64,000 nt of DNA from assembly GCF_022458745.1 (NCBI RefSeq), contig NZ_JAJJJF010000006.1, positions 1-64,000 of the forward strand, read 5' to 3'. Both the position numbers and the translations under genes were made by a program. The DNA is from Bacillus piscicola (GTDB taxonomy: Bacteria > Bacillota > Bacilli > Bacillales > Marinococcaceae). The notes below the pieces were generated by a model. It worked only from the letters and a program-made list of their open reading frames with translations, did not search any database and was not told the DNA's origin. This document shows positions 34,720 through 43,336 of this stretch, piece after piece (within the stretch, counting starts at the first letter, position 1; every line of letters begins with the position of its first letter).

Positions 34720-34749
34720 GGCTCGGGAATGCAACCCGGGTCTTTTTTT
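34720..34749 (+). terminator. Terminator after the liv operon
   Basis: CTCGGG and CCCGGG pair (one G-U) around AATGCAA, followed by a T-rich run (TCTTTTTTTA). Confidence 0.7.
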
Positions 34750-34850
34750 ATGAAATTAAAGAAGGGTGTCAGCTTGATCCGAGAATGATAGGTTACCCGA
34801 TGCTCAGAGAAAAAAGGTCAATTAGTAAATCACGGCGCCATTGAAGGTGA

Positions 34851-35449
34851 ATGAAGTCGTGAAAAAGCGTATGCGAGGAAACAGCGACGTCATAGAGGGT
34901 GGATGAAGTCGTGAAAAAGCGTATGCGAGGAAACAGCGACGTCATAGAGGGTGAATGAAGTCGTGAAAAAGCGTATGCGAGGAAACAGCGACGTCATAGA
35001 GGGTGAATGAAGTCGTGAAAAAGCGTGTGCGAGAAAATAACGACGTCATAGAGGGTGGATGAAGTCGTGAAAAAGCGTATGCGAGGAAACAGCGACGTCA
35101 TAGGGGGTGGATGAAGTCGTGAAAAAGCGTATGTGAGAAAACAGCGACGTCATAGGGGGTGGATGAAGTCGTGAAAAAGCGTATGCGAGGAAACAGCGAC
35201 GTCATAGAGGGTGGATGAAGTCGTGAAAAAGCGTATGCGAGAAAATAACGACGTCATAGGTGGTGAATGAAGTCGTGAAAAAGCGTATGCGAGAAAACAG
35301 CGACGTCATAGGTGGTGGATGAAGTCGTGAAAAAGCGTATGCGAGAAAACAGCGACGTCATAGGGGGTGAATGAAGTCGTGAAAAAGCGTGTGCGAGAAA
35401 ATAACGACGTCATAGGGGGTGAATGAAGTCGTGAAAACAGGCTTCTGTG
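34851..35449. repeat. Tandem array of 52-bp units (eleven full plus one partial)
   Basis: Each unit begins ATGAAGTCGTGAAAA and continues with GCGTATGCGAGGAAACAGCG and ACGTCATAGAGGG. Units start at 34851 and every 52 bp to 35371, and a partial unit starts at 35423. They differ at a handful of positions (GGA/GAA, CAG/TAA, AGAGG/GGGGG). At every junction CGACGTCAT and ATGAAGTCG can pair (8 of 9) over a 9-nt loop. Since 52 is not a multiple of 3, no frame runs through. There are no unique spacers, so this is not CRISPR. It fills the gap between the liv operon and metQ. Confidence 0.9.
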
Positions 35450-35532
35450 GAAATAGTGATACCGTAGCGACTTCCCCCTTTGATTGCGAGGATACTGGTT
35501 TAGTAGTCGAGGATAAAAAAGGATTGAATAGC

Positions 35533-35568
35533 AAAAAAACCCGCTCGCTGAATAAATCAGCAACGGGT
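35533..35568 (-). terminator. Terminator after metQ
   Basis: On the minus strand ACCCG..GCTGA pairs with TCAGC..GCGGGT and seven T follow. Confidence 0.8.
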
Positions 35569-35584
35569 CTCTGCGGTTGCGTTC

Positions 35585-36436
35585 TTAATTGTTTTCCCAA
35601 GCTTCTGGTAAAATGAAGCCGTCGTATTTGCCCTCGCTGTTAATATACTCTTCAAACTCCGGTGACTCATAAGCGGCTTTTAAATCTTTTGCCCACTGGG
35701 AGTCAAGGTCTTTTTCGTTAATGGAGACAATGATGCGATGTTCTTCAGGTGTATTTTCAATTTTTAGTGCTTCCGTAATTTTTCGGCCTGAATTCGCGAT
35801 GTAGTTGCCATTCACGACCCCGTAATCAACGTCATCAAGTGACACGAGAATTTGTGCCGGATCTAGGATTTCCACCTGAATATCATAGTCGCCAGGATGA
35901 ATACTGTTCACGTTAAAGTCCGTAGTGCCGGCATCCTCATCAATGGTAATCCACCCTAGTTCCTCAAGAATACGCGCGGCACGTTCCTGGTTTACCGGGT
36001 CATTTGGGAAAGCGACGGTTGTGCCGTCTTCTACTTCATCTAAGGAAGAGTGGCGCGTGGAATATAGTCCTTGGGGGGCACCGGGAGCGAAAGCGAGACG
36101 AGCCATATTCGTATTTAACTCCGTATTGATCCCTTCCATGTAAGCTGTACTTTGGAACACACTCGCATCAATGGCCCCTTCATCCATGGCCGGATTCACC
36201 TGCATGTTTTGAGAAAATGTTTTGATATCAACGGTATATCCTTGTTCCTCCAAAATTGGCAGAATCCCTTTTCTAAACTGCTCCTCATAGGTGCCTACGC
36301 CAAACCCCATCGTCATTTCTTTTTTAGCTTCATCCCCTTCTATTCCTTGCTCGGAAACTTCTTCTCCACCGCTATTACCGCATGCTGAAATGATAAACAG
36401 CAGTCCAGTTAAAAGGATCAACCCTATTTTTCTCAT
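35585..36436 (-). CDS. metQ: Methionine-binding lipoprotein MetQ
   Basis: 283-aa NlpA/MetQ lipoprotein. Signal MRKIGLILLTGLLFIISAC with the lipid-anchored Cys19, then the MetQ fold with NPAMDEGAIDASVFQSTAY and VAFPNDPVNQERAARIL (methionine loop). It delivers methionine to MetNP, which is encoded divergently, not in the usual metNPQ order. ATG 36436 has GGAAGGAG upstream. Own promoter and terminator. Confidence 0.87.
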   Translation of the reverse strand: MRKIGLILLTGLLFIISACGNSGGEEVSEQGIEGDEAKKEMTMGFGVGTYEEQFRKGILPILEEQGYTVDIKTFSQNMQVNPAMDEGAIDASVFQSTAYMEGINTELNTNMARLAFAPGAPQGLYSTRHSSLDEVEDGTTVAFPNDPVNQERAARILEELGWITIDEDAGTTDFNVNSIHPGDYDIQVEILDPAQILVSLDDVDYGVVNGNYIANSGRKITEALKIENTPEEHRIIVSINEKDLDSQWAKDLKAAYESPEFEEYINSEGKYDGFILPEAWENN

Positions 36437-36485
36437 TATTTATCTCCTTCCCTTCAATTCATAGTTTTCTAATTGGATTAATAAA

Positions 36486-36514
36486 ATATTAGCACCGAAG
36501 TAAACGTTCGTCAA
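36486..36514 (-). promoter_or_regulatory. metQ promoter
   Basis: TTGACG (36514-36509) and TAATAT (36491-36486) with a 17-bp spacer on the minus strand. No S-box or T-box leader lies between it and metQ. Confidence 0.65.
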
Positions 36515-36559
36515 TTAAATTTTTAATCTCCTTTCCCGGTAAAATGGGCGGATAAAGGA

Positions 36560-36588
36560 TTGACAGAAAGAAAAAGAAAAGCTAACAT
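36560..36588 (+). promoter_or_regulatory. metN promoter
   Basis: TTGACA (36560-36565), a 17-bp spacer and TAACAT (36583-36588). The downstream AT-rich stretch (ATTCTTATTAGTTTACTATG) could hold a repressor site but none is certain. Confidence 0.55.
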
Positions 36589-36670
36589 AATTAAATAAAT
36601 AATTCTTATTAGTTTACTATGATTTTTTATATAGGCACTGCCAGGAATGAAAGAATAGAAGGGGAGAGCC

Positions 36671-37693
36671 ATGATTGAATTGCGGGATATAACGAAAATA
36701 TATAACAAAAAAGGTGCGGCAGTTACTGCTTTAAGGAATGTCGACTTACAGGTTGAAAAGGGTGACATTTATGGGGTGATTGGCTACAGCGGTGCAGGGA
36801 AGAGCACGTTAGTCCGGCTTATTAATTACTTGGAGGAGCCGACAGAAGGCCAAGTGCTCATTGAAGGGGTAGATTTAGCCTCTTATTCGGTATCTGAATT
36901 ACGGGCGAAGAAAAAACAGATCGGGATGATTTTTCAGCATTTTAACTTGCTTGAGTCGAAAACAGTGTTCGATAATGTGGCCTTGCCGCTTGTGTTATTA
37001 AAAGAAAAGAAGCAAGTGATCGAAAAACGGGTGTATGAATTACTAGCATTCGTCGGTCTTGAGGATAAGGCAAAGCAGTATCCGAATGAACTGTCAGGTG
37101 GACAAAAGCAGCGCGTCGGTATTGCCCGTGCTCTTGCTTCTAACCCAACCATCTTACTATGTGATGAGGCGACTTCCGCTTTAGACCCGCAGACGACCGA
37201 TTCGATTTTAAAGCTGCTAAAGAAGATAAATGAAGAATATAACATAACAGTTGTCATCATCACCCATGAAATGGAAGTGGTGAAGCAAATTTGCGATAAA
37301 GTCGCCGTGATGGAAAAAGGAGAAATCATCGAGCAGGGAGCGGTCATTGAAGTTTTTGGTAATCCTAAGCACCCAACAACCGAAACATTCGTACGGACAG
37401 TCATTAAAAATGAAGTGCCGGACAGTTTAAAACAGGCGATACAAAAAGACGGCAACTCGAAACTTTTGAAACTTGATTTTTTAAACCAGAGCTCGTCGGA
37501 ACCGTTAATTAGCAAGTTGATTCAACGCTTTCATGTGAAAGTGAATATTCTGTTTGCCAACACCACTGATATCCAGGGAGCGATGCTCGTCACCTTAATT
37601 GTTCAATTAGAGGGTGAAGGTGCCAAGGCGAAAGAGGTTATTCAATTTTTGGAGGGAAATGATGTGGCAGTACAGGAGGTGGTGTACCCATGA
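36671..37693 (+). CDS. metN: Methionine ABC ATPase MetN
   Basis: 340-aa ATPase. Walker A GYSGAGKSTLVR, signature LSGGQKQR, Walker B ILLCDEATSALDPQ, switch His in IITHEMEV. The last ~80 residues form the NIL domain of MetN, which senses methionine and inhibits transport. ATG 36671 has GGGGAGAG upstream. Overlaps metP by 4 bp. Confidence 0.9.
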   Translation: MIELRDITKIYNKKGAAVTALRNVDLQVEKGDIYGVIGYSGAGKSTLVRLINYLEEPTEGQVLIEGVDLASYSVSELRAKKKQIGMIFQHFNLLESKTVFDNVALPLVLLKEKKQVIEKRVYELLAFVGLEDKAKQYPNELSGGQKQRVGIARALASNPTILLCDEATSALDPQTTDSILKLLKKINEEYNITVVIITHEMEVVKQICDKVAVMEKGEIIEQGAVIEVFGNPKHPTTETFVRTVIKNEVPDSLKQAIQKDGNSKLLKLDFLNQSSSEPLISKLIQRFHVKVNILFANTTDIQGAMLVTLIVQLEGEGAKAKEVIQFLEGNDVAVQEVVYP

Positions 37694-38349
37694 TATCGAC
37701 AACGATTACAATGGATCAATTTATGCTGTCCATTTATCAAACAATCCAAATGGTTAGTATTTCCCTTATCATCGGTTCCGTACTTGGCATTCCGCTCGGC
37801 ATTCTCGTAGTTGTGACGAGACCAGGAGGAATTATCGAGAATAAATGGGTTTATGGGCTGTTGAACCCTATTATAAACATTGTAAGATCGGTTCCGTTTA
37901 TTATTTTACTCGTGGCGATTATTCCGCTGACCAAATTAATTGTTCAGACGTCTATTGGCACTAGTGCCGCCATCGTTCCGTTAACGATTTATATTGCTCC
38001 TTATATAGGGCGGCTCGTGGAAAATTCACTTCTCGAGGTAAACCCGGGAATTATGGAAGCGGCGGAGGCAATGGGGGCAACACCATATCAAGTGATTCGC
38101 TATTTTTTGCTGCCAGAAGCATTTGGGTCTTTGATTTTAAGTCTTACTACGGCGACTATCGGGCTTATCGGGGCAACCGCAATGGCCGGAGCTGTGGGGG
38201 CAGGAGGCGTTGGTGATATGGCCATCGTCTATGGCTACCAGCGCTTTGACACATTTGTAATCATCGCAACGGTTGTAGTCTTAGTCGTTTTCGTGCAAGT
38301 TATACAATCATTAGGAAATGTTCTCGCTCGTAAAGTCCGACGCGGCTAA
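37690..38349 (+). CDS. metP: Methionine ABC permease MetP (MetI)
   Basis: 219-aa permease with five helices. VRSVPFIILLVAIIP is typical of MetI/MetP, and the EAA loop is EAAEAMGATPYQVIRYFLLP, which docks on MetN. ATG 37690 overlaps metN; AGGAGGT lies within metN. Second and last gene of the unit. Confidence 0.88.
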   Translation: MISTTITMDQFMLSIYQTIQMVSISLIIGSVLGIPLGILVVVTRPGGIIENKWVYGLLNPIINIVRSVPFIILLVAIIPLTKLIVQTSIGTSAAIVPLTIYIAPYIGRLVENSLLEVNPGIMEAAEAMGATPYQVIRYFLLPEAFGSLILSLTTATIGLIGATAMAGAVGAGGVGDMAIVYGYQRFDTFVIIATVVVLVVFVQVIQSLGNVLARKVRRG

Positions 38350-38437
38350 GAGAATCAACGTGAGTTCCCTTTCTGTGCACATACTTTTTACATTTTATCA
38401 CACACTAAAATGCAAAGAGAAAGGGGATAGGAACAAT

Positions 38438-38806
38438 ATGAATCACATTGCAGCTCTTAGCCTCAAAGCCACGATCATTTTCTTTGCACTTAGCATTGTG
38501 TTGTCATTATTTAATGGTTATGCCATCTGGAATACGTTGGGGCTGGCATTAATAATTACGGCGGTTGCTTATGTCGTTGGAGATCTTTTGATTTTACGGT
38601 TGAGCAATAACACGCTATCAACCGTTTTAGATATTGGCATGTGTACGCTACTCATATGGCTGGTCGGGCCGCTTATCCTTAACCAGCCAGTGTCTTTTCT
38701 GGTAGCCTTCCTGGCATCTATTGCTATCGGTGCAGGTGAATGGTTATTCCACAAATATGTGACCCGGACCATTTTTAAAAACAACGAAAGTGGCGCTTTG
38801 ACGTAA
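38438..38806 (+). CDS. DUF2512 membrane protein (YndM-like)
   Basis: 122-aa protein with four hydrophobic helices, of the DUF2512/YndM family of Bacillaceae. ATG 38438 follows AGGGGATAGG; the longer frame from 38318 overlaps metP and has no site. Function unknown. Ends at a terminator that extends into the copA end. Confidence 0.7.
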   Translation: MNHIAALSLKATIIFFALSIVLSLFNGYAIWNTLGLALIITAVAYVVGDLLILRLSNNTLSTVLDIGMCTLLIWLVGPLILNQPVSFLVAFLASIAIGAGEWLFHKYVTRTIFKNNESGALT

Positions 38807-38815
38807 TTCTCTGTC

Positions 38816-38861
38816 AGACCTTCCTTGGAGAAAGGAATAAATCTCTTAGGAAGGTCTTTTT
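38816..38861 (+). terminator. Terminator between DUF2512 gene and copA
   Basis: AGACCTTCC and GGAAGGTCT pair perfectly (24-nt loop) and a TTTTTG run follows. It overlaps the last codons of copA on the other strand. Confidence 0.75.
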
Positions 38862-41107
38862 GTTCTTTCAACAGAAAAAAGTTTGTTTTCTTCAAAGAGC
38901 TTCATTTTTTGCAATCGTAAAGAGTTTACTACGACGGATACGGAGCTGCATGCCATGGCCGCTCCAGCAAGCCAAGGAGCCAGGAAACCCAGTGCAGCAA
39001 AGGGGATGCTGATCATGTTATAAAGAAATGCCCATACAAAATTCTGTTTCATATTCGTGGTTGTTGCCTGGCTGGTTGTGATGGCATCGACCACGCGGTT
39101 TAAGTCTCCTTTCATTACGGTAACATCAGCAGCCTCCATAGCCACGTCGGCGCCAGTACCAAGGGCAATGCCGATGTCGGCAGTAGTCAAAGCAGGCGCA
39201 TCGTTTATCCCGTCTCCTACCATGACGACTTTTCTTCCTGCCTTTTGCAGCTGTTGAATCAACGCTGCTTTTTCCTGTGGCGTTCTATTTGCCTCGACTT
39301 GTCTAATCCCGGTCTTTTGCGCAATGGCGGCCGCTGTCACCTCGTTGTCGCCGGTAAGCATGATAACCTCTAGTCCCATTTGCTGTAAACGATTGATCGC
39401 TGGGGGAGAGGCAGGTTTTACTTGATCAGAAACTGCAACAATTCCAGCAAAACGATCGTCGAAAGTAGCGATCATCACCGTTTTGCCTTCCCTTTCCAAA
39501 TGACGAATCAGTTCCCTGGCATGGGAGGGAAGGGGCAGTTTTTGTTTATGGAAATACCGTGCGTTAGCAACGATTACGCTTTTGCCGTTGACAAAGGCTT
39601 TTATCCCGTAACCAGGCATGGAAAGAACGTGACTGGCTTCCGGTAAGGTAAAAATTTTTTCGCCTGCTTTGGTGAGAATCGCATGGGCTAAAGGGTGACT
39701 CGACCCCTTTTCTGCTGCTGCAATTATCTTTAAAAATTCACTTTCCCTGTAATGTTCAGCATATACATTGGTTACTTGAGGTTCACCTTCTGTGATGGTG
39801 CCTGTTTTATCCAGGACAACGACATTACTTTTATTTAACACTTCGATAAACTGACCTTCTTTAAAAAGAATCCCCCTCGTGGCTGCTCGTCCACTACCGA
39901 CCATGATAGAAGTTGGGGTGGCAAGTCCAAGTGCACAAGGGCAAGCAATAATTAAAACGGCAATGGTATGTTCCAACGCTTCGTGAAACTCTCCAGGTTC
40001 CCAAACCGTATACCAAGCTGCAAAGGTAACCATTGCAAGAAGGACTACAATTGGGACGAACCATCCGGTAATTTGATCGGCAATCCGCTGTATTGGTGCC
40101 TTTGAGGCCTGAGCATCTTCTACAATGCGGATAACTCGTGACAGCGCAGTGTCAGCGTCGCTTGTTACCGCCTTTACTTTCAAGAGTCCGTTATGATTCA
40201 ACGTTCCTGCATAAACCGGATCTCTATACGTTTTTGCAACGGGGAAACTTTCCCCGGTTAGAAGGGATTCGTCAAGTGTGGAGCTGCCTTCGATGACGTA
40301 CCCATCTATAGGTATTTTCTCTCCTGGTTTCACGAGGACGATATTTCCGGGTACGATGCTTGTAATCGGAACTTTCCGTTCTTTGCCGCTTTCATATAGC
40401 GACGCTGTATTCGTTTGAAGTTGATACAGCTTCTTCATCGACTCGGTTGTCTTACGTTTAGTTTTTGCTTCCATTACTTTTCCTAAAAGAATAAAGGTAA
40501 TAATAAGGGCACTTGTTTCGTAAAACAAATCCAACGAATAAAAACGATGCGGATCTTTGATCGACGAAAAGGTGAGGTAATGAGAATAGAAAAAGGCGGC
40601 TGATGTACTTAAAACGACTAACACATCCATGTTGGCACTCTTGTTTTTTAGAGCAGACCACGCACTCTTATAAAAAGGGAATCCAATAAAAAATTGGATC
40701 GGAAAAGCTAATACCAGTTGAAACAATGGGTTGGTAAACAGTCCTGGAACGGTGATGAAGGAAGCCCATGTAAAGTGAGCAAACATGGCCCAAATTAAAG
40801 GGAAAGAAAGCAGAGCAGCGCAAATAAATGATAATTGCAGCTTTCTGATTTCATTTTGTTTTTGTGCACTTGCATATTCCTTTGTAGAAGGGGTGGGGGC
40901 TGCATGAAAGCCAATTTTTTGTATTTTATTAAGAATATCAGCAAGGCTGGTCTGGCTTTTGTTGAAGGTAACTCGCCCTTTTTCTGTAGCGAGATTTACC
41001 GATACCGTGGTAACCCCTTCCATTTTAGAAACTACTTTTTCAATACGGGCCGCACAAGCTGCACAATGCATCCCAGTGATTTCTAATGCTATTGTTTGTT
41101 GGTTCAT
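38846..41107 (-). CDS. copA: Copper-exporting P1B-type ATPase CopA
   Basis: 753-aa heavy-metal pump. One N-terminal HMA domain with GMHCAAC, eight membrane helices, TGES, the copper-type CPC in ACPCALG, the phosphorylated Asp in VVLDKTGTITEG, the SEHPLA-equivalent GSSHPLA, and GDGINDAPAL. TM7-8 residues (YNMISIPFAALG, MACSSVSVVVNSLRL) also fit Cu+ specificity. Only one HMA domain is present (B. subtilis CopA has two). No copZ or csoR within the window. A 9-bp inverted repeat lies upstream. Confidence 0.9.
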   Translation of the reverse strand: MNQQTIALEITGMHCAACAARIEKVVSKMEGVTTVSVNLATEKGRVTFNKSQTSLADILNKIQKIGFHAAPTPSTKEYASAQKQNEIRKLQLSFICAALLSFPLIWAMFAHFTWASFITVPGLFTNPLFQLVLAFPIQFFIGFPFYKSAWSALKNKSANMDVLVVLSTSAAFFYSHYLTFSSIKDPHRFYSLDLFYETSALIITFILLGKVMEAKTKRKTTESMKKLYQLQTNTASLYESGKERKVPITSIVPGNIVLVKPGEKIPIDGYVIEGSSTLDESLLTGESFPVAKTYRDPVYAGTLNHNGLLKVKAVTSDADTALSRVIRIVEDAQASKAPIQRIADQITGWFVPIVVLLAMVTFAAWYTVWEPGEFHEALEHTIAVLIIACPCALGLATPTSIMVGSGRAATRGILFKEGQFIEVLNKSNVVVLDKTGTITEGEPQVTNVYAEHYRESEFLKIIAAAEKGSSHPLAHAILTKAGEKIFTLPEASHVLSMPGYGIKAFVNGKSVIVANARYFHKQKLPLPSHARELIRHLEREGKTVMIATFDDRFAGIVAVSDQVKPASPPAINRLQQMGLEVIMLTGDNEVTAAAIAQKTGIRQVEANRTPQEKAALIQQLQKAGRKVVMVGDGINDAPALTTADIGIALGTGADVAMEAADVTVMKGDLNRVVDAITTSQATTTNMKQNFVWAFLYNMISIPFAALGFLAPWLAGAAMACSSVSVVVNSLRLQKMKLFEENKLFSVERTKRPS

Positions 41108-41148
41108 TCATCTCAACCCCCTTTTGAAAACCACCTTGTTATGGCTAG

Positions 41149-41174
41149 TCTATTAGGAGCCTGTCCCTAATAGA
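41149..41174. promoter_or_regulatory. 9-bp inverted repeat between copA and pncB
   Basis: TCTATTAGG (41149-41157) and CCTAATAGA (41166-41174) are perfect inverse copies with an 8-bp spacer, about 40 bp upstream of copA and 135 bp upstream of pncB. No T-run follows, so an operator is more likely than a terminator. The regulator is unknown. Confidence 0.4.
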
Positions 41175-41308
41175 ACGTACTTGTCCTATAAAAAATGTTA
41201 TAATAAGCCCATCGCTTCTTACAGATCACAGTGTAAATACATGAAAGTTTGCTAAAATAAGATGTATTGGTGGAGCCGCCTTAGTAAAACAAGTTGGAGG
41301 TTATCGAG

Positions 41309-42814
41309 ATGAGGCAAGAATATGAAGCCGACTATTCAGCACTACATACTGATCTTTACCAGATAAACATGATTCAGACCTATTGGGCGGATCAATTACA
41401 TAACCGTAAAGCCGTGTTCGAGCTTTACTTTCGCAATATGCCTTTCGATAATGGCTATGCGATCTTTGCAGGGTTGGAGAAAGTGGTTGATTTTCTTTGC
41501 AACCTGCGTTTTACGCAAGGTGACATCGCCTATTTGCGTGATGAGTTAGGATACGACGAGGAGTTTCTCGATTATTTAGCGGATCTGCGCTTCACCGGCA
41601 CACTTCGGTCGATGAGAGAAGGAGAACTTGTATTTGGAAATGAGCCGTTGCTTCGGGTGGAGGGACCGCTTGCGGAGCTTCAATTAATCGAAACGGCACT
41701 CCTGAATATCGTGAACTATCAAACCTTAATCGCGACAAAAGCCTCACGTATCAAACAAGTAGTCGGCAAACAGACGGCGATTGATTTTGGTAGTCGCCGT
41801 GCACAGGAGATGGAAGCGGCAATTTGGGGAGCGCGGGCTGCTTATATTGGAGGTTTTGCGGCGACATCTAACGTAAAAGCGGGAAAAATGTTTGGTATGC
41901 CTGTCGCGGGCACCCACGCTCATGCGATGATTCAAGTATACCGGGACGAATATACAGCTTTTCATAAATATGCCGAGTGTCACCGTGACTGTGTCTTCCT
42001 TGTGGATACGTATGATACATTGAAATCCGGGGTGCCTACAGCGATTAAAGTGGCAAAAGAACTTGGTGATAAAATTAACTTTAAAGGCATTCGTTTGGAC
42101 AGTGGAGACCTTGCTTACCTTTCCAAAGAAGCGAGAGTAATGCTGGATGAGGCTGGTTTTACAGAAACAGAGATAATCGCCTCTAATGATCTTGACGAAG
42201 AAACCATTATTAATTTGAAAGCGCAGGACGCCCAGATTGATGTTTGGGGAGTTGGAACAAAGTTAATTACGGCTTTTGATCAGCCAGCCCTTGGAGCAGT
42301 TTATAAAATTGTATCCATTGAAGATGACAACGGAAAAATGGCGGATACGATTAAAATAAGTGGTAATCCAGAAAAGGTAACGACACCCGGGTTAAAAAAG
42401 GTGTACCGTATCATAAATAGAAAAGACGGTAAATCGGAAGGGGACTACATTACTCTTGAAGGAGAAGAACCTCAAAAAGAAGAACAGCTAAAAATGTTTC
42501 ACCCTGTACATACTTTCATAAGCAAGTTTGTTACGGATTTTGACGCGGTTGAACTACATCGAGAGATTTTCAAAGAAGGTCAGCTAGTCTACAAGCTTCC
42601 ACCGTTGCAAAATATTCAAGACTTCGCTGCGGACAACTTGGGCTTACTATGGGAAGAATACTTGCGGACATTGAATCCAGAGGAATATCCGGTAGATCTT
42701 AGTCAGGCATGCTGGGATAATAAGATGGAGAACATCAGGGAAGTGAAGCAGGCAGTAAAAGCATTGAAAAAACAAGCCCCTTCCTCTCAGCAAGAGAGAC
42801 GCCGAAGAAGATAA
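41309..42814 (+). CDS. pncB: Nicotinate phosphoribosyltransferase
   Basis: 501-aa enzyme that makes nicotinate mononucleotide from nicotinate and PRPP in NAD salvage. The N terminus ALHTDLYQINMIQTYW is the family hallmark; the active-site region contains DFGSRRAQ and IKFRGIRLDSGDL-like FKGIRLDSGDLAYL. ATG 41309 has GGAGG 8 nt upstream; the frame's earlier start has none. Confidence 0.9.
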   Translation: MRQEYEADYSALHTDLYQINMIQTYWADQLHNRKAVFELYFRNMPFDNGYAIFAGLEKVVDFLCNLRFTQGDIAYLRDELGYDEEFLDYLADLRFTGTLRSMREGELVFGNEPLLRVEGPLAELQLIETALLNIVNYQTLIATKASRIKQVVGKQTAIDFGSRRAQEMEAAIWGARAAYIGGFAATSNVKAGKMFGMPVAGTHAHAMIQVYRDEYTAFHKYAECHRDCVFLVDTYDTLKSGVPTAIKVAKELGDKINFKGIRLDSGDLAYLSKEARVMLDEAGFTETEIIASNDLDEETIINLKAQDAQIDVWGVGTKLITAFDQPALGAVYKIVSIEDDNGKMADTIKISGNPEKVTTPGLKKVYRIINRKDGKSEGDYITLEGEEPQKEEQLKMFHPVHTFISKFVTDFDAVELHREIFKEGQLVYKLPPLQNIQDFAADNLGLLWEEYLRTLNPEEYPVDLSQACWDNKMENIREVKQAVKALKKQAPSSQQERRRRR

Positions 42815-42823
42815 ACGAGTAAT

Positions 42824-42869
42824 CAAGAAGGAACGGCTATTATCTTCCGTCCTTCTTGCTCTCTTTTTG
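42824..42869 (+). terminator. Terminator after pncB
   Basis: CAAGAAGGAACGG and CCGTCCTTCTTG pair with one bulged A; a T-rich stretch follows. It overlaps the 3' end of the minus-strand gene beyond it. Confidence 0.6.
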
Positions 42870-43163
42870 ATGCCTTTTCTCGATTTCCTGGGAGACGATA
42901 TGAGCCAGGTCATCGTTGCCGAATAAAGATAGTACACCAAGTACGGTGTCGTCAGGAATATCCCCGGCCTCCTCTTTAGGAACAGTCAACTGACAAGCTT
43001 GCTGGAGAGGAGGATTGGCTGCTTGATCTGGATAGGCCTGGACATAAAGAGCTTGCGGATCGAGATTGTGGTTGACACACCACTGCGCAAACACAAGAAT
43101 CATCATATGCTCATCCTGCTGGTAGCTGTTAATTATTTTTTCTTCCATATCCTTCTGATCCAT
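42840..43163 (-). CDS. Acidic protein of unknown function, 107 aa
   Basis: Acidic protein (MDQKDMEEKIINSYQQDEHM..., QWCVNHNLDPQALYVQAYPD) with a Lys-rich tail. Of three consecutive ATGs the last, 43163, has the right distance to AAGGAG. No domain recognised. Converges on pncB. Confidence 0.55.
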   Translation of the reverse strand: MDQKDMEEKIINSYQQDEHMMILVFAQWCVNHNLDPQALYVQAYPDQAANPPLQQACQLTVPKEEAGDIPDDTVLGVLSLFGNDDLAHIVSQEIEKRHQKESKKDGR

Positions 43164-43336
43164 CATCATTCTCCTTTTTAACATACAAACTGTTAAGATG
43201 CTCCATGATTTATAATAACAAGTGAAGGACAAAAAATCTGTTCTAGAGGACTGAAGGATTGTAGAAGAATAAGTGTTCATACAGTGTCAAGCCAGATTAG
43301 GGCCATGAGAATCGAATATCAAGAAGGAATGATTGT

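Noticed and set aside
34851-35449. CRISPR array
   Set aside because: The whole 52-bp unit repeats with no unique spacers, and no cas gene is near.
41221-41308. Recognisable NiaR operator before pncB
   Set aside because: No dyad of the TGACA...TGTCA type was found.
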